A DNA stretch of 64,000 nucleotides from an uncultured Scytonema sp. (GTDB lineage: Bacteria > Cyanobacteriota > Cyanobacteriia > Cyanobacteriales > Nostocaceae), in the NCBI GenBank assembly GCA_937873135.1, contig CALMVQ010000309.1, forward strand, positions 1-64,000, in the 5' to 3' direction. Positions 56,533 through 64,000 of the stretch are shown piece after piece (the first letter of the stretch is position 1; every line of letters begins with the position of its first letter). The notes beneath the pieces were generated by a model. The model made no database searches. It saw only the letters and a program-made list of their open reading frames with translations, and was not told where the DNA came from. The position numbers were made by a program, and so were the translations under genes.

Positions 56533-56683
56533 GGTTGAAATCAAAATAGTTTCGTAATGAACAAATTTTAAGGCTTTGAGGTTGCTACGTTCTCAACAAA
56601 TCAAACTCTCATCGGTGGCAGTTATCCTCTAGTAAAAACACTTATCGGTAGTTAAGTAGGTCGGTACAAATAAATACATGTTT

Positions 56684-56732
56684 GTAGTTGCGCTCGAGAG
56701 CGCCCTAGATATCAGCGCTGAAGCGCAACTAC
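56684..56732. repeat. Palindromic repeat
   Basis: GTAGTTGCGCT and AGCGCAACTAC form an 11-bp stem around a 27-nt interior. The GTAGTTGC start is shared with the hairpin after hrcA. Confidence 0.5.
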
Positions 56733-56756
56733 GAGCCTTTACATAAATTCATTAGG

Positions 56757-56921
56757 TCATGGTATTCTCATCTCCAAGGTTCCCCGACTGTAAGCCAATC
56801 GAGTCGCTCGGCGATCGCCAAGCTCTTCTAAAATAGCCTCAAATTCTCGCCAGCTGATGTCGTGCAACATCACTCTGTGTCCGGGCGGAACACTTAATTG
56901 CCGTAATTGAAGTGTTACCAT
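56757..56921 (-). pseudogene. Truncated Uma2 family gene
   Basis: 54 residues beginning VTLQLRQLSVPPGHRVMLHD and ending SRGTLEMRIP then a stop. This is the N-terminal quarter of a cyanobacterial Uma2 subfamily in which LEMRIPLPEHE normally continues. The nuclease core is missing. The 900-bp gap between the peptidase and Nudix genes holds only this, the palindromes, and one TAGTACA element. Confidence 0.65.
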
Positions 56922-57009
56922 TTTAACCTCTAAAATATTAAGTTCGAGTTTAAAAAAGCCAATATGGAACTATGATATCTTCTCTCCACTTCAATAAGGT
57001 GTCTGAGGC

Positions 57010-57117
57010 TAGTACAGATCGGCGGAAATAAACCACCCATCTGAAATAGTTAAAACCCTTACAAAATAAGGTTCTTTCTTTTTACTTTTTACTTTTTACT
57101 TTTGCCTTGTTGTACTA
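57010..57117 (-). mobile_element. TAGTACA-family small element, complete copy
   Basis: It starts TAGTACA, contains CGGAAATAAACCACCCATCT and tandem ACTTTTT heptads, and ends TTGTTGTACTA. Both ends are intact inverted repeats, 108 bp in total, in reverse orientation to 58044-58159. Confidence 0.75.
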
Positions 57118-57151
57118 GGTCCTGCTGAGGTAAAGTAAAGCAGTGCTATTC

Positions 57152-57556
57152 TTACTTGAGTTTCTTCAGGATTCGTTTGAGAGAAGCTTTCTTAACTCGC
57201 TTAACGGCTAATGAGATATTAAGCCACTGCCGCTGTCTTAGAAAGGCTTCCGGATAATCTTCACTCACAATCTCGACTGGTAACAAAAATGTCTGGACTC
57301 GGTAAGTTTTGCCTCGTTTGGAATACTTATAACTGCCTAGTTCTGTTGCAAATACTTGACCGATAACTCCAGCTTCTTCCCACGCCTCTTTTGCGGCTGA
57401 ATCAGCTGGACTCATGCCATTGGAGATGTCTCCTTTCGGAATTGCCCAGTCTTGACTATTACGGGTTGTAATTAATAAGACTTCGAGCTTCCCGTCTCTA
57501 ATTCGATACGGAATTACCCCAGACTGTGAAAACTTTTTACTAGCTTTTCGACTCAT
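57152..57556 (-). CDS. Nudix hydrolase
   Basis: 134 residues. SGVIPYRIRDGKLEVLLITT leads to AIPKGDISNGMSPADSAAKE and AWEEAGVIGQV. The box reads G(x)n...KEAWEEAG, with Lys in place of the usual Arg and no Glu at the first box position, so it deviates slightly from GX5EX7REUXEEXGU. The long IPKGD lead is typical of the diadenosine-polyphosphate or (d)NTP-cleaning group. The C-terminal helix is rich in Lys (RVKKASLKRILKKLK). Confidence 0.85.
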   Translation of the reverse strand: MSRKASKKFSQSGVIPYRIRDGKLEVLLITTRNSQDWAIPKGDISNGMSPADSAAKEAWEEAGVIGQVFATELGSYKYSKRGKTYRVQTFLLPVEIVSEDYPEAFLRQRQWLNISLAVKRVKKASLKRILKKLK

Positions 57557-58043
57557 GCGACGCGAACACAGATATTGCCAAATTTTAGTTTATCTCTGTT
57601 AGCCAATAAATCAGTCTATCCAAAGAACATCTTGATATTAAGTTTACAGGTGATCGCATATACAAATGGGAGTACGTTTTCACCGCAACTGCTTTTAAGA
57701 GTCCTTCCATAATCAAATCCTTTCCTCGGCCTCAAAGGTAACGCAAGGAAGTGTCCTTCGGGAGCGAATATTTACAATTGCTTTACGCTAATATTGCAAT
57801 ATTTTTAGGTAATATTTACACAAAATTGCTTAATAAATTCTCATTAGCTGCTTAAAATTTTGATAGTAATGCAGTTATACTCCAGTTGAACTCAGATGAT
57901 TTCCATTCCTTCATAACCTTTTTAGAGGTGCTGACAACAGCGCTTCTCTCTTGAGATTGGAAAGACAGTCAATAGCAATATTTGTCACATCATCAGATAT
58001 TTTTTCCGTAAATCCCACAAAAGCTATTGTAGATACTACAACT

Positions 58044-58159
58044 AGTACAACAAGGCAAAAGTAAAAAGTAAAAAGTAAAAAGTAAAAAGTAAGAACACTT
58101 ATTTTATAAGCTTTTTACCTATTTCAGATGGGTGGGTTATTTCCGCCGCTCTGTACTAG
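58044..58159 (+). mobile_element. TAGTACA-family small element, complete copy
   Basis: From TAGTACAACAAGGC through five AAAAAGT heptads, TTTTTACCTATTTCAGATGG and ATTTCCGCCGCTCTGTACTA. It closely resembles 42911-43016. The next element begins in its last two bases. Confidence 0.8.
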
Positions 58160-58267
58160 TACCGCTGCGGAGTTCGTCAAAAGTCACTCATTCAAAAGTC
58201 AAAAGTATTATGGAATGGGCTTTTTATGAATTTGAAATGGTTGCCTTATTTCCGCCGCTTTGTACTA
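58158..58267 (+). mobile_element. TAGTAC-family small element, second subtype, complete copy
   Basis: TAGTACCGCTGCGG at the left and CCGCCGCTTTGTACTA at the right are inverted ends; the interior has AAAAGTCACTCATTCAAAAG and TATTATGGAATGGGC, matched at 19194-19250. Two elements are joined head to tail sharing the TA. The 780-bp gap between the Nudix gene and the next gene otherwise shows no gene. Confidence 0.75.
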
Positions 58268-58335
58268 GCGAGTTTTCCTATCAGCATTCTACCAACTACG
58301 CTGATGAATTTGAGAAACATAGATAACGTAACCTT

Positions 58336-59214
58336 ATGAGGCAATCTCTAGGAATTTTTCAACATGTTTTGCTATTGGTGACTCCATTGATAGCAACTTC
58401 TGCGCTTTTCATCCCACCTGGGAAGGCTGCAACTCTAGCGACATCGGAAGGAGACTTAAGTTTTACCAACTTTAGCGAAAGTTTTTCGACAATCGTAAAA
58501 CAAAATCAGGGTGAGACTTCGGCTTTTTCTAACGGTGGCATTGTCAACGTTCAGAATCAAGCAAATACAAATTCTACAGATAATCCACCTACAGCATCGA
58601 CTTCGGCTTTGAGTTCAGCTTTTGGTGAGAGTAAAGATTACTTGGGATTAGCAGAAACAAGAGCGAAAATTATTAGTAACTTTGATGTAGATGCTAGTAA
58701 ACCTTTTTCTTTTGACTTCAACACGACTTTAGATTTGGAAACATCAATCGATCAGTCACCTATTGAAAATGCTCGAGCAATTGGAAATATATCTTTCTTA
58801 CTATTCGACACTAGTGATATTCCAAAACCAAATCTTCCCGACTTTTTGTCTCACTTATTAGATAAGACAAATAATAGTATTCAAAAAAGCCCTTTAGACT
58901 TCTTCTTTCTGACAGGCAATTTAAATATTTTAAGTAATAATAATGTTATCACATATCAAAAAAGTCAAAATATTACCTTAAGTAATGAATTTAAACAGTT
59001 TAGTTTTGAAGGAAATCAAGAAATTGCTCAAGTTTCAATTACAGGTTCTTTTCAGCGTTCCTTTAATAATCCAGCTAATTTAACATTAATAGCAGTTAGG
59101 AGCAATCAAGCGAGAGTTGTTGCTCCCGAACCTTCACTAAACCTAGCTTTAATCTTATTCTGTGGGTTAGTTGTCGTTGCTACTAAAAAAAGACATCAAG
59201 CAACTCATCGGTAA
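58336..59214 (+). CDS. Secreted PEP-CTERM-like protein
   Basis: 292 residues. A signal peptide (IFQHVLLLVTPLIATSALFI) is followed by an acidic, Asn/Ser-rich mature domain with GGIVNVQNQANTNST and FDFNTTLDLETSI. The C-terminus VVAPEPSLNLALILFCGLVV then ATKKRHQ has the PEP motif, hydrophobic helix and basic tail of PEP-CTERM sorting signals handled by exosortase. The mature domain is not recognised. The ATG has no strong Shine-Dalgarno. Confidence 0.7.
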   Translation: MRQSLGIFQHVLLLVTPLIATSALFIPPGKAATLATSEGDLSFTNFSESFSTIVKQNQGETSAFSNGGIVNVQNQANTNSTDNPPTASTSALSSAFGESKDYLGLAETRAKIISNFDVDASKPFSFDFNTTLDLETSIDQSPIENARAIGNISFLLFDTSDIPKPNLPDFLSHLLDKTNNSIQKSPLDFFFLTGNLNILSNNNVITYQKSQNITLSNEFKQFSFEGNQEIAQVSITGSFQRSFNNPANLTLIAVRSNQARVVAPEPSLNLALILFCGLVVVATKKRHQATHR

Positions 59215-59916
59215 AACAGCAAGCCCTACGTACTTTCTGGTGAGAGTCGTCTTTCGTCATTCGTCATTTGTCTTTTATCACAAATAATTAAGGAGCGAGG
59301 ACAAATGACAGTTTTAACGAAAAGGCGAGAGAATCTGCTCTCAAGCACAAATGATTAAAACTCCACTTGCGGAAATAGAATTGCGTATATTCCCGATCTA
59401 TGTTGTATAAACAGGTTGCAATTAGAAACAGTATCTACTATAATTGGAAAGTTCTGTATTCATCCAGGGGTGCCAGCAGAGCAGATTATCTATGCTGTTA
59501 TGGTTCTGCTTAACTATACCCGTTTGCGTTTGGGTCAAATTAGCTGCTTCCTTACTTACCCTAATGCCATTGATAAGTTAGAGGAAAGGGAAGCAGTTGG
59601 ACGAGTCAGCGTCAGGAAAGTTTTGCCAAAATTGTTCAAATTGCTAGGAACTTTGCATCATTGCTTAGTGTCAATCACTAATGATGCAATCCCCTTGATA
59701 AGTTCCACCCCATAACGCGAAGGCATCTAAGTCTTCTGCGGCTTCAGCATCCCTTTATTCATTGTGTTACCCTTGGCACAACAGACTAACTGGATGTTCG
59801 GCTTTGATGAAGTTATCACCCAATCGGGTGCTGACCGCTTTCTTGAGAGTTGATATAATTAGTGAGGAGAGGTTAATTGCTATACAGAGTAGCACTCCAA
59901 ATGTTTATGTCGGCAC

Positions 59917-60393
59917 TTAGAAATCGTAAGTGCGACTGTAGACACTATTATATAGATTGTCAGGATGAATTTTTGGTTCCTCAATAACAGATTGAATTGG
60001 TTCAGATACGTAAACACTATTGAACTCGTGGTTGGGATGAATTTTTTGCTCCTCCACAACTGCTTTGACAGCGTCAGATGCGGCTAGTGCCTTAACACCA
60101 GCAGCAGATATTTCAATTGGAACCGAACCTAATACATCAGGATCGGCAAGTTCTTTGCCGCCAAAGTCCTGGATAATTTTCCGAATATAGTCTAAAGCCA
60201 GCTTTGCTGAGTGGCGTATTGCTTCCATCGCCACTCTTCTCTCAGCACGCGATAACCGCGAGTTATTCCGTCTTCCAGCTTGCTCAACATCCAGAAAGAC
60301 GATCACGCTCACTTTCTGTTGCGGCGCTAAATTTTTTAATCGACAGGCAAACTCAGAACTGATCTTGTTTTTAAATGGATTTTGTTGATACAT
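59917..60393 (-). CDS. Free-standing propeptide-like (inhibitor I9-type) partner of the adjacent protease
   Basis: 158 residues. Residues about 25-125 (KVSVIVFLDVEQAG, ERRVAMEAIRHSAKLALDYI, VPIEISAAGVKALAASDAVK, AVVEEQKIHPN) line up with the N-terminal prodomain of the protease encoded just upstream (AIVIYETPQIEGS, RRVAIRAAKELHDDYQEASQ, VTRKTLEALAEQPNVVAVLP, NQKIHL). The C-terminal 45 residues hold a tandem repeat: EEQKIHPNHEFNSVY and EEPKIHPDNLYNSVY. No signal peptide is seen. The gene starts 25 bp after the protease stop, so they are co-transcribed. It may be an intramolecular-chaperone homolog acting in trans, or an inhibitor; neither is proven. Confidence 0.75.
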   Translation of the reverse strand: MYQQNPFKNKISSEFACRLKNLAPQQKVSVIVFLDVEQAGRRNNSRLSRAERRVAMEAIRHSAKLALDYIRKIIQDFGGKELADPDVLGSVPIEISAAGVKALAASDAVKAVVEEQKIHPNHEFNSVYVSEPIQSVIEEPKIHPDNLYNSVYSRTYDF

Positions 60394-60418
60394 AATGATA
60401 CAATCCCCAAGATGCTCC

Positions 60419-61777
60419 TTAACTAAGAGCTTTTAGAGCGTCTAAAGGTTGAACTAAGCCCCATCCCCAACGATTGTCTGGGCGACGACCGTTTCCCTTC
60501 GGGTGTGTTGCTGTTTTCTTTAGAACATCAATTATATCTGTTATGTCTGCTGTTGGCTCAGCTGCCATTAGTAAGGCAGCAATGCCTGCAACGTGCGGGG
60601 TTGCCATAGAAGTGCCATCCATGTAGTTATATTCGTAGGTTCCATGTGGAGTTTTCGTCGGCGGTATACAAGAGTAGATCTGACCACCTGGGGCAACAAC
60701 ATCAGGTTTTGTTACCAAATGTCTCAGTTCATCTCCTGGGAATACGAGGCTTGCGCCGCTACTAAAGAAAGCGACATCAACCTGATTGTCTGGCAGCTTT
60801 TCTATTGCACCCACACTAAAGGCATTGTAAGCATTGCCAGGTGAGCTGGTATTACCGTGGTTTTCGTTGCCGATCGCCACTACAGGTAAAATACCATACT
60901 GCTTCACTAGTATGTCAAGTACCTCAGCGAATAATGGTTCGTAATAGCTTAAGCCTAAGGACATATTGATAATATCCGCTCCTTTTTCGATCGCCCAGGA
61001 AATCCCCTCCAATAAGGTTCGCAATGTCGTATCGCCGATCAGCACACCACCGACTAACAAATTAGCTTGCGGTGCGACGCCAATAGAAACACCTTTTGAG
61101 GTCTTACCGCCGACGATCGTGCCACAAACGTGAGTCCCATGCTGTGCGCTATCAAAGGCTGGAGATGCACTTATCCTCCTCCCTAGCGGATCGATAACGA
61201 CAAATTCTTTGACTCGGTCTTTAAGTGCTGGGTGAGCCGCATACACGCCAGTGTCAAGCACCGCTACGTTGATATTCTCTCCCAAGGTGGTTTCCCATAG
61301 CTGAGGAATCCCTAGCTGTTTCAATCCCCAAGTGAGGTTATCTTTGTGTTCCAAAGCAATTAATTCAGAATAATCAACCTTTCGGGGCTGAATAAGATGA
61401 ATTTTCTGATTGGGTAAAACAGCAACGACATTAGGCTGTTCTGCTAAGGCTTCTAGGGTCTTGCGAGTTACCTCAACCGACGCCACTGGCAATGCACCAG
61501 ATCCAATGGTAGAAACTTCTAGCAGTCCATCCCGATAACCCAAGTCTTGACTTGCTTCTTGATAATCATCATGAAGCTCTTTAGCTGCTCTGATGGCAAC
61601 CCGTCGTTGAACTTGAAGTTGCTCCAGGCGTTGTTTGAGTTCACGCAGACGACCCCGTGGCGGCGAACCCTCAATTTGCGGTGTTTCGTAGATCACAATT
61701 GCATCCCGCTTGTCGTCTTGCCCCATTTCGGCAAGGAACGGCTCAAAAGCTGGGGAAATTTTATTTTCTGGATCCAC
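60419..61777 (-). CDS. Subtilisin-like serine protease, S8 family
   Basis: 452 residues. Residues about 20-130 are an I9-like prodomain. The catalytic triad lies in VAVLDTGVYAAHP (Asp), QHGTHVCGTIVGG (His) and MDGTSMATPHVAGIAALLMA (Ser); the oxyanion Asn is in VAIGNENHGNTSSPGNA. No signal peptide is visible, so it may act in the cytosol or be exported unconventionally. The operon contains the free prodomain-like gene downstream. Family length is normal. Confidence 0.92.
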   Translation of the reverse strand: MDPENKISPAFEPFLAEMGQDDKRDAIVIYETPQIEGSPPRGRLRELKQRLEQLQVQRRVAIRAAKELHDDYQEASQDLGYRDGLLEVSTIGSGALPVASVEVTRKTLEALAEQPNVVAVLPNQKIHLIQPRKVDYSELIALEHKDNLTWGLKQLGIPQLWETTLGENINVAVLDTGVYAAHPALKDRVKEFVVIDPLGRRISASPAFDSAQHGTHVCGTIVGGKTSKGVSIGVAPQANLLVGGVLIGDTTLRTLLEGISWAIEKGADIINMSLGLSYYEPLFAEVLDILVKQYGILPVVAIGNENHGNTSSPGNAYNAFSVGAIEKLPDNQVDVAFFSSGASLVFPGDELRHLVTKPDVVAPGGQIYSCIPPTKTPHGTYEYNYMDGTSMATPHVAGIAALLMAAEPTADITDIIDVLKKTATHPKGNGRRPDNRWGWGLVQPLDALKALS

Positions 61778-62374
61778 TGCGATCTACCTCCTCTATTTAA
61801 TGAACGTGAACTCGATTTTTGACTATAGTGTAATTGCGGAACTTTTCTTTTACCCTGTGTTTAAATTTTCAAGACAATCTTTCCTGCTCGGATGTCCTTA
61901 CAGGGTCGAGTGTAGATGCTGTCTGTCTCCAACAGTAAATTCCACTATGCCAATCGGCATATGACAAAAGGACGATAACGATCCCCCTAATGTCCCTTCT
62001 TGCTTTTAAAATAGCAAAAATTTCATCAGAACATAAATTTTTGTGCTATATTTGACTACTATTCCTAAACTAGGTTAAGCATTTTTACTGTCAGTCCTAA
62101 ATTGTATTCAAATAAACATAGATAGTTGTTAACTTTTAGCAGATCGCGACTTAGTCATTTTCACGAGCGCAAAATAAGTAACAAGCTTAATTGTTCTGAC
62201 TAAAACACAGTTGCGATTACCCAGATTTCAGTCAAGGCGGTAACGACAGAAAGCTTACATTTGTAACAATTGTGACTATCGATAAAAGCCCTGGTAAGAT
62301 TTGATGTCTCTCGATGCAGGAAAAAGACATCTGGCGATGAGAAGAAGTTGCCTGAGTTATACAAGCAAGGCTAA

Positions 62375-62403
62375 GTTCGAGCGGAAGTTTTCTGCGCTCG
62401 AAC
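62375..62403. repeat. Hairpin in a long gap
   Basis: GTTCGAGCG and CGCTCGAAC pair over 9 bp with 11 nt between. It lies in the 720-bp gap 61778-62494, in which no other gene or element was recognised. Confidence 0.4.
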
Positions 62404-62470
62404 CTCTCAATGCCTATGCACGCTATACAATCTGCTTTTTGATTTCCGGATTCTTATTCTAACACATGGA

Positions 62471-62500
62471 ACATAGTCAGGACTTTATACCTGACTATGT
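62471..62500 (-). terminator. Terminator overlapping the end of the coiled-coil membrane gene
   Basis: ACATAGTCAGG and CCTGACTATGT form a perfect 11-bp stem with an 8-nt loop. The stem includes the TAG stop of the minus-strand gene. A short U-rich tract follows only weakly. Confidence 0.6.
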
Positions 62501-63205
62501 TGCTCCACCTTCTCGTTCAGCTAAAATAACTGCAGCTTGTTGTAAAAGTTCATTTTGTTCAGTCTGAATTTCTTCTAGCCTTTGGGATATTTCTGCAAGT
62601 TTTTGCTGCTGCTCTTTATAAATAGATTGAGAGGTAGCAGCAGGTAAAGCTAATAATGTTTTATCACTCTTTTGCTCATTTCTCAATTGTTTAACAGCTA
62701 AGGTTCCCAAATTGCTAAAAAATAACAAGCTAAAGTGAATAACAGCTTGAAGGAATTTGAGAGGAACTCGTAATATTGATAAACTAGCTAACTCAATTAA
62801 ACGACCAATTGCTTTAATAATATTCCAAACTAAAGCTAGGGTGAAAAGCAGTATTATTAAACTGATGATTGGGTGGTTAACAGCCCAGTTAAGGATCTGG
62901 AGTAGCTGTAAAAATCTTGGGTGTTCGCTAAGCCAATTGTTTAGAGAAGAGGCGATCGCTGTTTGAATAGCTTCTGACGTTGTACTCTTAATTTGATCGG
63001 CTGTTTGTACTGTCTGTTGTAAAGATGCCTTCGCTTGTTCAAGATTTGTGGTTACCGTATTAACTGCGCGATCGCTTGCTTGAGTTGCTGTTTCCTTCAA
63101 AGCCTCTCCAGCTAGCTGCGCCGATTCAGTTAAAGAGTTAACTCTTGCGTCCACAAAATCTTTCGCCTGCTGAAATTTTTGTAAAAAACCTTGAGATATA
63201 TTCAT
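62495..63205 (-). CDS. Membrane protein with amphipathic helices and coiled coil
   Basis: 236 residues from ATG 63205 (a longer frame to 63283 has an ATG but no family support). The N-terminal half is a repetitive amphipathic helix (QQAKDFVDARVNSLTESAQL, TTNLEQAKASLQQTVQTADQ) like LEA/apolipoprotein-type helices. A membrane hairpin (HPIISLIILLFTLALVWNII, FSLLFFSNLGTLAVKQL) follows, then a coiled coil (QQQKLAEISQRLEEIQTEQN). It is unrecognised but clearly coding. Confidence 0.7.
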   Translation of the reverse strand: MNISQGFLQKFQQAKDFVDARVNSLTESAQLAGEALKETATQASDRAVNTVTTNLEQAKASLQQTVQTADQIKSTTSEAIQTAIASSLNNWLSEHPRFLQLLQILNWAVNHPIISLIILLFTLALVWNIIKAIGRLIELASLSILRVPLKFLQAVIHFSLLFFSNLGTLAVKQLRNEQKSDKTLLALPAATSQSIYKEQQQKLAEISQRLEEIQTEQNELLQQAAVILAEREGGAT

Positions 63206-63330
63206 GTTTCTAGGTAAATATAGTAAATGGACAGTATTAATCTCCATTTCCATTTTTGCAAATGCTATCTTAAGACTAAGCATTCTCTACAGGAACATGG
63301 CAACATGGAAAGCAAGTGAGGTAAGCTCTA

Positions 63331-63921
63331 ATGACAGTCGCTAAACCAAGATTTTCAACGTTTGAAGCCTATTTAACCTATGACGATGGAACGGATAATC
63401 GTTATGAACTCATGAATGGGGAGTTAGTTGAGTTGCCACCAGAAGCTGAACCGAATAGCGCGATCACTACGTTTATGTTAGTAGCGCTGATGAATGCAGG
63501 TGTTTCACTTCGCCTCATTAAGCCCTATACCTGCGAAATTCAGGTTCCTGTCATTCAAACAGGAGATACCCAGAATCGTTATCCCGATTTGGTGGTTCTT
63601 GGTGAGCAACATTTAGCGCTTACCCAGAAACGCCTGACAATCACACTAGATATGCCACCCCCTAGACTTATTATAGAAGTGGTCAGTCCAGGAAAAACAA
63701 ACCGCGAGCGCGACTACACCCGTAAACGCGTACAGTATTGCGAAATAGGTGTCTCGGAGTATTGGATTGTCGATCCTGAACAGCAAACAGTTTTAGTGCT
63801 GGAGTTGCAAAACAATCGGTACGCTGAAGTAGGGAGATTCAAAAGCAGCGATCAAATTGTTTCTCCTCATTTCTCAAGTTTAAAATTAACCCCTGAAGAA
63901 ATCTTTGCTGTAGCACAATAA
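63331..63921 (+). CDS. Uma2 family (DUF820) endonuclease-like protein
   Basis: 196 residues, complete. YLTYDDGTDNRYELMNGELV, NRYPDLVVLGEQHLAL, PPRLIIEVVSPGKTNRERDY, VSEYWIVDPEQQTVLVLEL. The Asp of YPDLVV, the Glu of IEVVSP and the Lys/Arg of TNRERDY are in the expected order for the PD-(D/E)xK-like site. The start ATG at 63331 follows GAGGTAAGC. Divergent from the coiled-coil membrane gene by about 125 bp. Function unknown, as for the family. Confidence 0.9.
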   Translation: MTVAKPRFSTFEAYLTYDDGTDNRYELMNGELVELPPEAEPNSAITTFMLVALMNAGVSLRLIKPYTCEIQVPVIQTGDTQNRYPDLVVLGEQHLALTQKRLTITLDMPPPRLIIEVVSPGKTNRERDYTRKRVQYCEIGVSEYWIVDPEQQTVLVLELQNNRYAEVGRFKSSDQIVSPHFSSLKLTPEEIFAVAQ

Positions 63922-63967
63922 ATAGATATGGAGTAGCAATAAATTATGCGCGACTCCGAAATTTTTT

Positions 63968-63998
63968 GTAGAGATGCTCCGCTTTGTTGCGTCTCTAC
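63968..63998. repeat. GTAGAGAYGC palindrome, second copy
   Basis: GTAGAGATGC and GCGTCTCTAC pair with one G-T type change; the unit is nearly that at 56272-56300. It lies just after the Uma2 gene and may terminate it. Confidence 0.55.
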
Positions 63999-64000
63999 CC

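Noticed and set aside
59416-59715. 99-residue frame starting at TTG between the PEP-CTERM-like and prodomain-like genes
   Set aside because: No ATG or GTG start, no ribosome-binding site and no recognised family. The gap 59215-59916 is left without a called gene.
1-64000. tRNA, rRNA, CRISPR and riboswitch signals
   Set aside because: I scanned by eye for cloverleaf ends, direct-repeat arrays with unique spacers and conserved aptamer motifs and found none that I could support; the tandem repeats present are heptads or palindromes.

Overview
The window comes from the chromosome of a filamentous, probably heterocyst-forming cyanobacterium of the Scytonema/Tolypothrix/Nostoc type. The evidence is the many HIP1 octamers (GCGATCGC), cyanobacterial marker genes (LabA-like NYN protein, LrtA/Hpf, CrtW ketolase, CYP110-type P450, DUF3352, PEP-CTERM-like protein, several Uma2 proteins), heptamer tandem repeats, and dense small palindromic or foldback elements. 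This is recognition from sequence only; no search was run. I saw no tRNA, rRNA or CRISPR array.

Layout. 1-4700 is a decaying island: a partial Uma2 gene, remnants of a GFA-family gene and a MocR-type aminotransferase, an IS630 remnant, then an intact two-gene AAA ATPase + DUF4435/TOPRIM pair with the architecture of the PARIS anti-phage system, an intact GFA gene and an IS1634 relic. 5100-10500 is mostly housekeeping on the minus strand (membrane protein, ddl, miaB, Uma2, LabA-like). 10700-18230 is a six-gene minus-strand operon joining a complete stressosome-type switch (RsbR-, RsbS-, RsbT-like and an RsbX-like phosphatase) to two multidomain histidine kinases; one kinase carries an in-frame dispersed repeat. 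18460-24140 holds a membrane protein, serC, a DCC-family protein and a P450.

24300-32140 is a second accessory zone: a 990-residue helical-repeat protein of unknown role, a CoiA-like/GIY-YIG protein, a four-helix-bundle gene broken by a short repeat, an IS4 transposase gene broken by a foldback element, 63-bp inverted arms around that block, and a relic resembling the BrxL/Lon-like protease of BREX. 32200-44600 returns to core functions: ferritin-like protein, a polar amino-acid ABC transporter, lipB, hpf/lrtA, bcp, an HNH/small-protein pair, a DUF5009-like membrane protein, a TonB-like protein, a P-II-like protein and cysE, with an ECF-type ATPase gene destroyed by a small element.

44600-64000 holds a secreted protein, DUF3352, a rhodanese, hrcA, two tandem paralogous membrane proteins overlapping crtW tail to tail, ispG, a C-terminal processing protease, a Nudix hydrolase, a PEP-CTERM-like protein, a subtilisin-like protease with a separately encoded propeptide-like partner, a coiled-coil membrane protein and another Uma2 protein. 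At least four families of small non-autonomous elements recur through the window. Several have landed in genes, so much of the intergenic DNA and several broken genes are explained by their activity.
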